Shown: positions 8,694-19,293, counted from the stretch's first letter. The stretch is DNA of 45,860 nucleotides from an uncultured Verrucomicrobiales bacterium (GCA_937905985.1 CALCWC010000096.1:1-45860); one strand, 5' to 3'. The notes: generated by a model not told the origin, from the letters alone. Made by a program: numbers and translations.

Positions 8694-8966
8694 ATGAAAG
8701 CAGAAATCCATCCCAAGTACAATCCTGTTGTGTTCGTGGACATCACCACGGGCCGCCGCTTCATCTCCCGCTCCACCGCCACCTCCGAGAAGACCGAGGT
8801 CATCGACGGCGTCGAGCACTACATCATCTCCTGCGGTATCACCTCCGATTCCCACCCGTTCTTCACCGGCAAGAACCAGTTCGTGGATACGGAAGGCCGC
8901 ATCGACAAGTTCCAGAAGCGCTTCGGTTCCGTGCGCCGCGCCAAGAAGCCCGGCCTGGCCAAATAA
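8694..8966 (+). CDS. rpmE2: 50S ribosomal protein L31, type B
   Basis: This 90-aa protein is full length for type-B L31. It begins MKAEIHPKYNPVVFVDITTG and carries the typical SHPFFTG...GR(I/V)xKF core. It lacks the CxxC zinc motif of type-A L31, so this is the zinc-independent form. It belongs to the large ribosomal subunit. It is monocistronic, between its own consensus promoter and a strong terminator. No Shine-Dalgarno sequence is visible before the ATG. Confidence 0.97.
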   Translation: MKAEIHPKYNPVVFVDITTGRRFISRSTATSEKTEVIDGVEHYIISCGITSDSHPFFTGKNQFVDTEGRIDKFQKRFGSVRRAKKPGLAK

Positions 8967-8988
8967 CTGCACTTGCTTTTCCCCTTTC

Positions 8989-9023
8989 CCGCGCCGCATG
9001 TCCGCATGCGGCGCGGATTTTTT
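8989..9023 (+). terminator. Intrinsic terminator of rpmE
   Basis: A 12-bp perfect stem (8989-9000 with 9005-9016), TCCG loop, one A and then six T. Textbook rho-independent terminator. Confidence 0.95.
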
Positions 9024-9026
9024 GTG

Positions 9027-9055
9027 TTGACAGCCCGCACGCGTTCGTGTAGGGT
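9027..9055 (+). promoter_or_regulatory. Candidate promoter of the Arg-rich small protein
   Basis: TTGACA (9027-9032), a 17-bp spacer and TAGGGT (9050-9055). It starts just after the rpmE terminator T-run. The -10 ends 13 nt before the ATG at 9069, predicting a leader of about 7 nt. Confidence 0.65.
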
Positions 9056-9068
9056 ACTCCCACCCCCT

Positions 9069-9347
9069 ATGATTACCATGAACACCCGAAAAAGGAATTT
9101 GGATATCCTGCTGGACCTGAAAAACGCGCGCACCCGCCGTCTGCGCGTCCGTGGAGAGAACCGCTACCGCCGCCACCCCCTGGTGCCGAGCCTTTCCGAA
9201 CGCCTGCAGCGCACGCTTGAGGACCTTGCGAACCTGTTTCTCACCTACCGCCGCCGTTCGCGCGGGAACACCTACCGCCACGGCCACCGCCGGCTCACCC
9301 CGCCTTCCCCCCGCACCCCCTGGGCGCGCGAGCTTTCCAAATCGTAA
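9069..9347 (+). CDS. Small arginine-rich basic protein of unknown function
   Basis: 92 aa with about 21 arginines (~23%), no signal peptide and no TM segment. The middle (PLVPSLSERLQRTLEDLANL) can form an amphipathic helix, and basic clusters lie on both sides (YRRH, YRRRSRG, HGHRRL). Such composition suits nucleic-acid or ribosome binding, but I recognise no family. An internal ATG at 9078 (MNTRKRN) is an alternative start. Support for a real gene: it sits between a strong terminator and a TTGACA promoter and has a coherent reading frame. Nothing in the sequence shows its function. Confidence 0.6.
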   Translation: MITMNTRKRNLDILLDLKNARTRRLRVRGENRYRRHPLVPSLSERLQRTLEDLANLFLTYRRRSRGNTYRHGHRRLTPPSPRTPWARELSKS

Positions 9348-9390
9348 ATGACCGTAGCGCAAGAGCGCACCGTCATGCCATGATTGCCGC

Positions 9391-9419
9391 TTGCGCGGAT
9401 GCGGTGGATGTGTTAAGGT
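9391..9419 (+). promoter_or_regulatory. Candidate promoter of the M23 peptidase gene
   Basis: TTGCGC (9391-9396), a 17-bp spacer and TAAGGT (9414-9419), a weak match. The -10 is only 6 nt from the ATG at 9426, so if it is used the mRNA starts at or next to the start codon. Confidence 0.4.
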
Positions 9420-9425
9420 AAACAC

Positions 9426-10109
9426 ATGCAACGTGCCGCAAGACACCTGATGCTGCTGTTCGCCTGCCTGTTCGCCTTCTGCTGGTGCCGGGCGGAGGCA
9501 ATCCAGTACGCCCGCGTGACGCCTGACATGAAGTGGGCCTACACGCCGCTGGCCGACGGGTTCGACTACCCCGTGGGCAAACCCAATGGCGCCGGATACT
9601 ACAAATCACGCGGCCTCCGTCTCGCCACCCCCCGCCACCTCGGCGAGGACTGGAACGGAGAGGGCGGCGGCAACACCGACCTCGGAGATCCCGTCTACAC
9701 CATCGGGCACGGCCTGGTCACCTATGCATCCGACGCTCGCGGGCGCTGGGGCAAGGTGGTGATTGTGCGCCACGCCTTCCGCGAGCCCACCACCCGCAAG
9801 GTGCTTTGCTGCCAGACGCTTTACGCGCACCTGGACCGCATCGACGTGAAAGTGGGGCAGCTGGTGAAGCGCGGGGACCAAATCGGCACCCTGGGCAACA
9901 ACCACGGCATGTTCACCGCGCACCTGCACGCGGAGCTGCACTTCAACATCCTTGTGAACTGCGGCCAGCAGGGCATCCCCAAGACCGCCCAGAACTACGG
10001 CAACCTGGAGAGCTTCATCAAGCACTACCGCCGGCTCACCCCGGAATCCAAGTATGTGAAGCTGCCCATCGGCTGCTTCCTGCCCTACAAGGACACCGAG
10101 GGCCTGTAA
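9426..10109 (+). CDS. Exported M23-family (LytM-type) metallopeptidase
   Basis: 227 aa with a signal peptide (MQRAARHLMLLFACLFAF, cleavage near residue 24). The LytM/M23 domain spans about 65-175. The zinc ligands appear to be H71 and D75 (HLGEDW) plus H168 in the HLH motif (166-168); the YAHLD segment around H135 is also typical. Family members cut peptide cross-links in peptidoglycan, or act as amidase activators when ligands are missing; here the ligands look intact. A C-terminal ~50 residues extends beyond the domain. nadD begins 26 nt downstream and may be co-transcribed. Confidence 0.88.
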   Translation: MQRAARHLMLLFACLFAFCWCRAEAIQYARVTPDMKWAYTPLADGFDYPVGKPNGAGYYKSRGLRLATPRHLGEDWNGEGGGNTDLGDPVYTIGHGLVTYASDARGRWGKVVIVRHAFREPTTRKVLCCQTLYAHLDRIDVKVGQLVKRGDQIGTLGNNHGMFTAHLHAELHFNILVNCGQQGIPKTAQNYGNLESFIKHYRRLTPESKYVKLPIGCFLPYKDTEGL

Positions 10110-10135
10110 TACAGCCCGCATCCCCCCTGCCGACC

Positions 10136-10696
10136 ATGAAAACATGCCTGTTCGGCGGTTCCTTCGACCCCATCCACCAGGGGCACATCCAAATGGCCGC
10201 AGACGCCCAGCGCGCATGCGGCCTTGAATCAGTGGTGTTCCTGCCCGCCGCAGAATCCCCCTTCAAACAGGGCAAGCGCTTGTTGTTCAACAACGATGAG
10301 CGATTGGCGCTGCTGGAGCTTGCCACGCGGGATTTGCCATGGGCGAGCGTGTCGGAACTAGATTTGCAGCTGCCACCCCCCAGCTGGAGCTGGCGCATTG
10401 TGGAGGCCTGGAAGAACGCCCACCCGCAAGACGAGCTCTACTGGCTGCTCGGCACCGACCAGTGGGACGAGCTGCACCGCTGGGGGCGGTACGACTACCT
10501 CGTGCAGCAGCTCACCTTCATCGTGTACCACCGCGGCCACGCTCCCGCTCCACGCGATGGCGTGCGGGCCATCTTCCTGCAGGGGCAGCACCCCGCCTCT
10601 TCCTCGGAAATCCGCCGCCACCTGGCAGACGGCACCCCCATCGCCCCCGGATGGATGTCCCCCGAGTGCGAACAGTACGCCCGCCGGCATATGTGA
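10136..10696 (+). CDS. nadD: Nicotinate-nucleotide adenylyltransferase
   Basis: This 186-aa protein transfers AMP from ATP to nicotinate mononucleotide, giving deamido-NAD in NAD biosynthesis. The nucleotidyltransferase signature GGSFDPIHQGH is at residues 7-17, LLGTDQWDELHRW is at 104-116 and the C-terminal SSSEIRRHL is at 155-163, all diagnostic of NadD. It is slightly shorter than usual (190-220 aa). The start at 10136 places the signature directly at the N-terminus. It follows the M23 gene by 26 nt without an evident promoter of its own. Confidence 0.95.
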   Translation: MKTCLFGGSFDPIHQGHIQMAADAQRACGLESVVFLPAAESPFKQGKRLLFNNDERLALLELATRDLPWASVSELDLQLPPPSWSWRIVEAWKNAHPQDELYWLLGTDQWDELHRWGRYDYLVQQLTFIVYHRGHAPAPRDGVRAIFLQGQHPASSSEIRRHLADGTPIAPGWMSPECEQYARRHM

Positions 10697-10778
10697 ACCA
10701 AAGCCAGCCCCTTGGCGTCATCAACTTCCGCATACTCCAACATATTTGAATTTGCCGCGTGGTAGGCAATGTTTTTTC

Positions 10779-10807
10779 TTCCCATCCCGCGCGTGTTGTG
10801 GTATAGT
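10779..10807 (+). promoter_or_regulatory. Candidate promoter of the decarboxylase operon
   Basis: TTCCCA (10779-10784), a 17-bp spacer and TATAGT (10802-10807), leaving a leader of ~40 nt before the ATG at 10854. The -35 match is modest. A GAGG stretch shortly before the ATG may be a ribosome-binding site. Confidence 0.5.
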
Positions 10808-10853
10808 AGGCGGACACGGCCCCGCAGGGGACGTGCGCGAGTGAGGATACCGT

Positions 10854-12419
10854 ATGTCAATCGACCCCAAGTTACTGCAAGAACTGGAAAACCGCCGCAG
10901 CAAGGTGCTGCAGTCCGGCGGGGAAGAGAAGATTGCCAAGCGCCACGCCAACGGCGACTGGACCGCCCGCGAGCGCATGGACTGCCTCTTTGATGCCGGC
11001 TCCTTCACGGAAATCGGCATGCACACACGCCACCACTGCACCAACTTCGGCATGCAGGGCAAGGAGATACCCGGCGACGGCATCGTGTCCGGCTACGGCC
11101 TGGTGGACGGGCGCCCGGTGGCGGCGGTGAGCGCGGATTTCCTGGCGCAAGGCGGCTCGCTTGGCTACATGCACGCACAAAAGATTTGCGATGCCCAGAA
11201 TTACGCCCTGAAGGCCGGCATGCCGGTCATCCAGATGAACGATTCCGGCGGCGCGCGCCTGCAGGAGGGCGTGGAGGCCCTCACCGGCTTTGCGGACGTC
11301 TTTTACAACAACGTGGCCGCCAGCGGCGTGGTGCCGCAGATTTCCCTGATCCTGGGTCCGTGCGCGGGCGGTGCGGCATACTCCCCCGCCCTCACGGATT
11401 TCATCATCATCCGCCGCGGCGGCGCCGCCGGCATGTACATCACCGGGCCCAAGGTCATTGAGCAGGTCACCTACGAGAAGTGTACCATGGATGAAATCGG
11501 CGCGGCGGACGTCCACGCCAGCATCTCCGGCAACGCCCATTTCGTAGCCAACGGCGACGAGGAGGCCATCGGCATCGCCAAGCGCCTGCTCACCTACCTG
11601 CCCTCCAACAACGCCCAGAACCCGCCCCACGCGCTGGATACCCCGCTGGATATCGCCGTGGACGAGGGCATGAACGACATCATCCCGGAGAGCAACTCCC
11701 AGCCGCTGGACATGCAGCGCGTGATTGCACGCCTGGTGGATGCCGGCAGCTTCCTGGAGGTACACGCCGGGTTTGCGGGCAACGTGATAGTGGGCTTTGC
11801 GCGCGTGTGCGGCGTGGTGGTGGGCATCATCGCCAACCAGCCGGCAGTGAAAGCCGGATGTCTGGACATCGATGCCTCCGACAAGGCGGCGCGCTTCATC
11901 CGCTGCTGCGACTGCTTCAACATCCCGCTGCTCAACCTGGTGGACGTGCCGGGGTTCCTGCCCGGCAAGCAGCAGGAGCGCGGCGGCATCATCCGCCACG
12001 GGGCCAAAATGATTTTCGCGTATTCCTCCGCCACAGTGCCGAAGGTGACGCTCATCCTGCGCAAGGCGTACGGCGGTGCATACATTGCGATGTGCTGCAA
12101 GGGGCTGGGCGCGGATGCCGTGTTTGCCTGGCCCACGGCGGAGATAGCCGTGATGGGCTCCCAGGGCGCAGTGCCAGTGCTCTACGGGCGCGAGCTCAAG
12201 GCAATTGAAGACCCCGCCGCCCGCGAGGCCCGCCGCAAGGAGCTGCAGGCCGAATACGAGCAGGCCTTCTACAACCCCTACGCCGCCGCCGCTTCCGGCC
12301 AGATTACGGAAATCATCAACCCGCGGGAGAGCCGCGCCAAGATAGCGCTCACCCTGCGCACCCTGCTGAGCAAGCGGGAGACACGCCCCGCCAAGAAGCA
12401 CGGCAACATGCCACTCTAA
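10854..12419 (+). CDS. mmdA: Acyl-CoA carboxyltransferase subunit of a Na+-translocating decarboxylase (methylmalonyl-CoA decarboxylase alpha)
   Basis: 521 aa, the usual length for the PccB/MmdA family. It moves the carboxyl group from methylmalonyl-CoA (or a related acyl-CoA) to biotin on the carrier protein. Typical motifs are NDSGGARLQEGVEAL around residue 123, then GPCAGGAAYSPAL, and in the second half AYGGAYIAM with WPTAEIAVMG. The three genes that follow encode delta, biotin-carrier and beta subunits of a sodium-pumping decarboxylase, so this is MmdA rather than the beta subunit of an ATP-dependent propionyl-CoA carboxylase; no biotin carboxylase gene is nearby. Substrate choice between methylmalonyl-CoA and glutaconyl-CoA cannot be settled by eye, but the former is more likely. 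Confidence 0.9.
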   Translation: MSIDPKLLQELENRRSKVLQSGGEEKIAKRHANGDWTARERMDCLFDAGSFTEIGMHTRHHCTNFGMQGKEIPGDGIVSGYGLVDGRPVAAVSADFLAQGGSLGYMHAQKICDAQNYALKAGMPVIQMNDSGGARLQEGVEALTGFADVFYNNVAASGVVPQISLILGPCAGGAAYSPALTDFIIIRRGGAAGMYITGPKVIEQVTYEKCTMDEIGAADVHASISGNAHFVANGDEEAIGIAKRLLTYLPSNNAQNPPHALDTPLDIAVDEGMNDIIPESNSQPLDMQRVIARLVDAGSFLEVHAGFAGNVIVGFARVCGVVVGIIANQPAVKAGCLDIDASDKAARFIRCCDCFNIPLLNLVDVPGFLPGKQQERGGIIRHGAKMIFAYSSATVPKVTLILRKAYGGAYIAMCCKGLGADAVFAWPTAEIAVMGSQGAVPVLYGRELKAIEDPAAREARRKELQAEYEQAFYNPYAAAASGQITEIINPRESRAKIALTLRTLLSKRETRPAKKHGNMPL

Positions 12420-12444
12420 CCTCATAATCCACATTACTGAAACA

Positions 12445-12882
12445 ATGCATACGATAGCCGCACTCACAATGGATGCCGTCACCTACCAGGTGACCGGCAT
12501 GTGCGTGGTGTTCTGCTGCCTCGGTTTCCTGTGCCTCATTCTCACGGCATCGGGAGCGGTGGCCCAGCGCCTGGAAGCACGGCGCAAGGCCCAGGCGGAC
12601 GCCGCCAAGGCCGCGCTCGCACCCGCAGCATCACCGGCCCCCGTGCCCGCCCTGGCAGCCGCCGGAGAGCCCACACCCGCCCAGGTAGCCGCGCTTGCCG
12701 CAGGCATCTACGACACCGCCGCCAGCGCCATCACCCCGGAGATTGTCGCCGTCATTGCCGCCACCGTGCGCTACACGCTCGGCCATGACGCCCGCATCCT
12801 GGACATCAAGCCCGTGGACCCCGCATACGGCCAAGGCGGCCGCAGCAGCGTCATGAACTCGCACTTCCCCGTGCGCCGATAA
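12445..12882 (+). CDS. mmdD: OadG-family delta subunit of the sodium-pumping decarboxylase
   Basis: 145 aa. One N-terminal TM helix (~16-34, CVVFCCLGFLCLILTASGAV) is followed by an Ala/Pro-rich linker and a short conserved tail ending HFPVRR. This is the layout of OadG/MmdD proteins, which hold the carboxyltransferase on the membrane beta subunit. It is 25 nt after mmdA. An internal ATG at 12469 (MDAVTYQ) is an equally possible start. Confidence 0.85.
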   Translation: MHTIAALTMDAVTYQVTGMCVVFCCLGFLCLILTASGAVAQRLEARRKAQADAAKAALAPAASPAPVPALAAAGEPTPAQVAALAAGIYDTAASAITPEIVAVIAATVRYTLGHDARILDIKPVDPAYGQGGRSSVMNSHFPVRR

Positions 12883-12928
12883 CCCCTCTTTACCAACCAT
12901 TCACCAAACAATAGAAAGAACAAACAAA

Positions 12929-13315
12929 ATGAAGCAACTCCGCATCACCGTAGCCGGTCAGACCTTTGACGTAACCGTAGAAACCACCGGAGGCAACTCC
13001 GCAGCGCCCGCCCCGGCCCCCATGCCCGTGGCAGCCCCCGTGGCCGCAGCGCCCGCCCCCGTGGCGGCTCCGGCTCCCGTGGCAGCTCCCGCAGCAGGCG
13101 CCGGCACACCCGTTCCCAGCCCGCTCGCCGGCAAGGTGGTATCCCTGGATGTGCAGCCCGGCACCGCCGTGAAGAACGGTGACAAGATCATGACCCTGGA
13201 GGCCATGAAGATGAACACGGATATCTACGCGCCCGCGGACGGCACGGTGGCCAGCTTCGCCGTGGCGGTGGGTGACGCCGTGCAGGAAGGCCAGCCCCTC
13301 GCGTACCTGGCGTAA
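12929..13315 (+). CDS. mmdC: Biotin carboxyl carrier subunit of the decarboxylase
   Basis: 128 aa. A short N-terminal segment (MKQLRITVAGQTFDVTVE) and a flexible Ala/Pro linker (~25-60) lead to a biotinyl domain at ~62-128. The biotin-accepting lysine is K94 in EAMKM (91-95). It shuttles carboxyl groups from MmdA to the membrane subunit. Third gene of the cluster, 46 nt after mmdD. Confidence 0.93.
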   Translation: MKQLRITVAGQTFDVTVETTGGNSAAPAPAPMPVAAPVAAAPAPVAAPAPVAAPAAGAGTPVPSPLAGKVVSLDVQPGTAVKNGDKIMTLEAMKMNTDIYAPADGTVASFAVAVGDAVQEGQPLAYLA

Positions 13316-13387
13316 CCGCCACCGCGCAGGGCCCGCACACCCCGCGCGGGTGCCCGGGCATATACCCAACCAAACTAGATTTCATCT

Positions 13388-14806
13388 ATGCAAGAACTCA
13401 TCAATTCCTTCGCCGACTTCATCAGCGGCATGGGCATCTTCCAGATGACCTGGCAGATGTACACCATGTGGGCCATCGTGGCTGGGCTGCTGTTCTTGGG
13501 CGTGGCCAAGCAGTTTGAACCGCTGCTGCTCGTGCCCATCGCCTTCGGCGCGCTCATTGCCAACATCCCGGACAACGGCATGGTGATTTCCCAGGCTCAC
13601 AAGCAGGTGGTTTCCGTGCGCGACGGCGTGGTGGACACCTCCGGCCGCATGTGGGACGTGGGTTACATCACCGCCACCCTCACTCCCTTTGCGGAGCAGC
13701 AGGGAGAGGACCAGGTGGCCAAGGACCTCTCCCCCGAGGAGAAGGCCCGCTACACCGCCGCCATGGAAACTCCCCAGACCGTGGCCCCCTACGTGAACCC
13801 GGATACCGGCAAGGCCGAGAAGGGCAAGTACGAAGTCACCGGCCAGAAGAACCAGAAAGTGCTGCTGAGCCTCAGCGGCGGCTTGTTCGACTTCCTGAGC
13901 CAGGGCATCAAGTGTGAGATATTCCCGGCGCTCATCTTCCTGGGCGTGGGAGCGCTCACGGACTTCGGTCCGCTGCTGGCGTCCCCCAAGGCACTGCTGC
14001 TGGGTGCAGCGGCGCAGGGCGGCGTGGCGTTCACCTTCCTGGCCGCCATGGCCCTGGGATTCACCCAGGGGCAGGCATCGGCCATCGGCATCATCGGCGG
14101 CGCAGACGGCCCCACCTCCATCTTCCTGGCCAGCAAGCTGGCGCCGGAGCTGCTGGGTGCCATTGCCGTGGCTGCCTACACGTACATGGCGCTGGTGCCG
14201 CTGATACAGCCGCCCTTCATGAAGCTCTGCACCACAGAGGCGCAGCGCAAGATCAAGATGAAGAGCCTGCGCAAGGTGTCCAAGGGTGAGAAGCTGTTCT
14301 TCTGCTTCGTGGTCACGCTGGTCACCATCCTGCTGTGCCCGGATGCGGCCCCGCTGCTGGGCATGCTGATGCTGGGCAACTTCCTGCGCGAGTGCCAGGT
14401 CACCGAGCGCCTGGTCAACTGCGCCCAGAACGAGCTCATGAACATCACCACCATCATGCTGGGCGTGTCCGTGGGCCTCACCATGCAGGGCGTGCGCTTC
14501 ATGCAGACCCAGACCCTGCTCATCATCGGCCTGGGCGTGGTGGCGTTCGCCGTGGCCACCATCTGCGGCCTGCTCTGTGCGCAGCTGATGAACCTCATCC
14601 CCGGCTGGAGCAAGAACCCCATCAACCCGCTCATCGGCTCCGCCGGCGTGTCCGCCGTGCCCATGGCCGCGCGCGTTTCCCACAACGTGGGCCAAAAGGC
14701 GGACCGCACCAACTTCCTGCTGATGCACGCCATGGGTCCGAACGTGGCCGGCGTCATCGGCACGGCCGTGATTGCGGGATACTACATCACCACCCTCAGC
14801 CACTAA
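13388..14806 (+). CDS. mmdB: Membrane beta subunit of the Na+-translocating decarboxylase (OadB/MmdB)
   Basis: This 472-aa polytopic protein decarboxylates carboxybiotin and exports Na+. Family motifs are FEPLLLVPIAFGALIANIP (~43-61), VGALTDFGPL with the conserved Asp at 192, GIIGGADGPTSIF (~234-246) and VAAYTYMALVPLIQPP. It exceeds usual members (~375-430 aa) because of a charged, hydrophilic insertion at ~62-160, immediately after the first conserved block. The insertion should form a loop on one side of the membrane. Last gene of the cluster, 72 nt after the carrier gene, followed by a terminator. Confidence 0.93.
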   Translation: MQELINSFADFISGMGIFQMTWQMYTMWAIVAGLLFLGVAKQFEPLLLVPIAFGALIANIPDNGMVISQAHKQVVSVRDGVVDTSGRMWDVGYITATLTPFAEQQGEDQVAKDLSPEEKARYTAAMETPQTVAPYVNPDTGKAEKGKYEVTGQKNQKVLLSLSGGLFDFLSQGIKCEIFPALIFLGVGALTDFGPLLASPKALLLGAAAQGGVAFTFLAAMALGFTQGQASAIGIIGGADGPTSIFLASKLAPELLGAIAVAAYTYMALVPLIQPPFMKLCTTEAQRKIKMKSLRKVSKGEKLFFCFVVTLVTILLCPDAAPLLGMLMLGNFLRECQVTERLVNCAQNELMNITTIMLGVSVGLTMQGVRFMQTQTLLIIGLGVVAFAVATICGLLCAQLMNLIPGWSKNPINPLIGSAGVSAVPMAARVSHNVGQKADRTNFLLMHAMGPNVAGVIGTAVIAGYYITTLSH

Positions 14807-14829
14807 GCCGAGCGGCGCAATCAAACTTC

Positions 14830-14864
14830 AAGCCCATCTGGCAAAACGCCAGATGGGCTTTTCT
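14830..14864 (+). terminator. Intrinsic terminator after mmdB
   Basis: A 13-bp perfect stem (14830-14842 with 14848-14860) with a 5-nt loop, followed by T-rich sequence. It lies between the convergent mmdB and clpB genes and, with AA on the other side, could serve both. Confidence 0.9.
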
Positions 14865-14889
14865 CTCCCCTCCTATCTTCAAGGGGAAA

Positions 14890-17466
<2,577 letters not shown>

Positions 17467-17531
17467 GCCGTAAAGACACCCAACCTCACCCAACCGTTCA
17501 AAGAATTATGCGAAGTTGTGAAAAGAGAAAC

Positions 17532-17550
17532 GCCCCTCACCGCAAGGGGC
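17532..17550 (-). terminator. Terminator of the NhaD-type transporter gene
   Basis: A 6-bp GC stem (17550-17545 with 17537-17532) followed on the minus strand by GTTTCTCTTTT, 41 bp beyond the stop codon of the transporter gene. Confidence 0.6.
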
Positions 17551-17590
17551 GGGAGGGGCACTTGACAATGATCGGGCATCCGCGCCGCGC

Positions 17591-18904
17591 TTAGAGGAAT
17601 TTGACCCAGAGGAAGGCGGCGGAGATGAGGATGGAGAGCAGCATCAACGGGAAGCCGACGACGAAGTACTGCATGAAGCTCACATGCATGCCGTGCTTGC
17701 GCGCGAGGGAGAGGGCGACGACATTGGCGCTGGCGCCGATGACGGTACCGTTGCCGCCGAGGCAGGCACCGAGAGAAAGCGCCCACCACAGGGGCTCCAT
17801 GGTGGCGAAATCCCAGCCGGCCGTGGCTCCCATGTCCTTGAGCAGCGGAATCATGGTTGCCACAAAGGGGATGTTGTCCACAAAGGCGGACATAACGGCG
17901 CTGAGGCCGAGGATGGAGTAGGTGGCGGCGGTGATGTCACCGTGGGTGATGTCGAGCACGCCCTGGGCCATGGCCTTGATGACGCCTTGGGTCTCCAGGC
18001 CGCCGACCAAGACGAAGAGGCCGACAAAGAAGAAGATGGTGGCCCATTCCACGCTGGAGAGGGCCTCCACAATCTTCTCCTCCTTGTTGGCCATGACCAG
18101 CAGCAGGAGGATGGAGGCGCCGAGCATGGCAATGCCGCCCGGCTCAATCTTCCAATCCGGGAAGGCGCTGTGGCTGCAGAAGAGCAAGATGGTGATTCCC
18201 AACGTGAAGAGGCACTTGTGCATGAGCGAGGGGTTCACGATAAGCCCCTTGAGATCCATGTCCATCACCACTTGGCGGTCCTCATCCGCCGCCACCAGCT
18301 GCTTGCGGTAGATGAACAGCAGGATGGCCACGGTCACGATGAAGGAAATCACGCACGGCACCGTGAGGTTGTAGATGAACGACATGAAGTCGATTTCCGC
18401 CACGGCGCTGCCAATCATGATGTTGGGGGGATCACCGATGAGGGTGGCGGTACCGCCGATGTTGGAGGCCAGCACCTGGGCAATCACAAAGGGCATGGGG
18501 GAGATTTTGAGGTCCTTGGCCAGCGTGAAGGTCAGCGGCACGGTCAGCAGCACCGTGGTCACGTTGTCCAGGAACGCGGAGCAAACCGCCACCAGGATGG
18601 AGAGCGCCACCAGCAGTGCCATCGGGTTGCCCTTGGTTTTCTTCGCCGCCCAGATGGACAGGAAGTTGAACAGCCCGGTCTTGCTGAGCACGTACACCTG
18701 AATCATCATACCCGTTAAGAGGGCGATGGTGTTGAAGTCGATGAACTCCTTGAAGGCGGCCTCTTGCGTGACACAGCCGAAGACGACCATGAAGACGGCG
18801 CCCAGCAGGGCGATGACAGTGCGGTGGATGCGCTCCGAAATGATGAAGGCATACACCACGAGGAAAATGGCAATGGCTGAGCAGGTGGTGAAGTTGAATT
18901 CCAT
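17591..18904 (-). CDS. ArsB/NhaD-family ion transporter, probably Na+/H+ antiporter
   Basis: 437 aa with about 11-12 hydrophobic segments in two repeats. Each repeat contains an elongated half-helix motif: AFLDNVTTVLLTVPLT with GDPPNIMIG in the first, and AFVDNIPFVATMIPLL with LGGNGTVIGASAN in the second. These are hallmarks of the ion transporter superfamily branch containing NhaD and ArsB. The two Asp residues in the FLDN/FVDN motifs suit cation binding, and a sodium antiporter would fit beside a sodium-pumping decarboxylase. No ars gene is nearby, so arsenite export is less likely. The gene is monocistronic, with a good promoter and a terminator. Confidence 0.83.
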   Translation of the reverse strand: MEFNFTTCSAIAIFLVVYAFIISERIHRTVIALLGAVFMVVFGCVTQEAAFKEFIDFNTIALLTGMMIQVYVLSKTGLFNFLSIWAAKKTKGNPMALLVALSILVAVCSAFLDNVTTVLLTVPLTFTLAKDLKISPMPFVIAQVLASNIGGTATLIGDPPNIMIGSAVAEIDFMSFIYNLTVPCVISFIVTVAILLFIYRKQLVAADEDRQVVMDMDLKGLIVNPSLMHKCLFTLGITILLFCSHSAFPDWKIEPGGIAMLGASILLLLVMANKEEKIVEALSSVEWATIFFFVGLFVLVGGLETQGVIKAMAQGVLDITHGDITAATYSILGLSAVMSAFVDNIPFVATMIPLLKDMGATAGWDFATMEPLWWALSLGACLGGNGTVIGASANVVALSLARKHGMHVSFMQYFVVGFPLMLLSILISAAFLWVKFL

Positions 18905-18936
18905 AACGATGGGCCGCGAACTCCCGCGGGCATCTG

Positions 18937-18965
18937 ATGATACTGCGCTTGGGAGGGCTTGGCAA
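18937..18965 (-). promoter_or_regulatory. Promoter of the NhaD-type transporter gene
   Basis: TTGCCA (18965-18960), a 17-bp spacer and TATCAT (18942-18937) on the minus strand. The predicted leader is ~26 nt. Confidence 0.7.
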
Positions 18966-19065
18966 GCCCTATTTTCTGCACCGCCATGCGGGAATGAGCG
19001 CTATCCCCGTGAACACGGTCATTCGACCGCTGAAAAAAAAATGACACGGACATGAAGAAAATCCC

Positions 19066-19093
19066 TTGACAAGCGCGCGCATTCTGGTATATT
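19066..19093 (+). promoter_or_regulatory. Promoter of tRNA-Glu
   Basis: TTGACA (19066-19071), a 16-bp spacer and TATATT (19088-19093), 31 bp before the mature tRNA 5' end. Confidence 0.88.
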
Positions 19094-19124
19094 TCCCCTG
19101 CTGCCACGCAGCGCGAGTATCCAT

Positions 19125-19196
19125 GTCCCCATCGTCTAGGGGTTAGGACATATGATTCTCAGTCATAGAACTGCGGTTCGAATCCGCATGGGGATG
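19125..19196 (+). tRNA. tRNA-Glu (anticodon CUC)
   Basis: A 72-nt cloverleaf without encoded CCA. The acceptor arms GTCCCCA/TGGGGAT contain a G1-U72 wobble. The D-arm is GTCTAGGGGTTAGGAC. The anticodon stem TATGA/TCATA carries the loop TTCTCAG, so the anticodon is CUC, reading GAG. The T-arm is TGCGG-TTCGAAT-CCGCA. The overall pattern closely resembles bacterial tRNA-Glu. It is a single-gene unit with its own promoter and terminator. Confidence 0.95.
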
Positions 19197-19204
19197 CTCC
19201 AATG

Positions 19205-19233
19205 AAAGGCCCGCCGAAATGGCGGGCCTTTTT
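19205..19233 (+). terminator. Intrinsic terminator of tRNA-Glu
   Basis: An 11-bp stem (19205-19215 with 19221-19231) running into five T, nine bases after the tRNA. Confidence 0.93.
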
Positions 19234-19255
19234 ACATGTGCACGGCACAAGCCGC

Positions 19256-19284
19256 TTGCAGTCGGGGATTGTATTTGCTATACT
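19256..19284 (+). promoter_or_regulatory. Candidate promoter of the small-protein/kinase/CHASE2 unit
   Basis: TTGCAG (19256-19261), a 17-bp spacer and TATACT (19279-19284). The -10 ends 9 nt before the ATG at 19294, which predicts an almost leaderless mRNA. Confidence 0.6.
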
Positions 19285-19293
19285 CCGCGTGTT

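Noticed and set aside
10854..12419. ATP-dependent propionyl-CoA carboxylase beta subunit
   Set aside because: No biotin carboxylase gene is near; the neighbours are the delta, carrier and membrane beta subunits of a decarboxylase.
17561..17590. TTGACA on the plus strand as a promoter
   Set aside because: It lies at the end of the minus-strand transporter gene, with no gene reading rightwards from it.
17591..18904. Arsenite efflux pump ArsB
   Set aside because: Same superfamily, but the Asp-containing FLDN/FVDN motifs and the lack of ars genes favour an NhaD-type antiporter.
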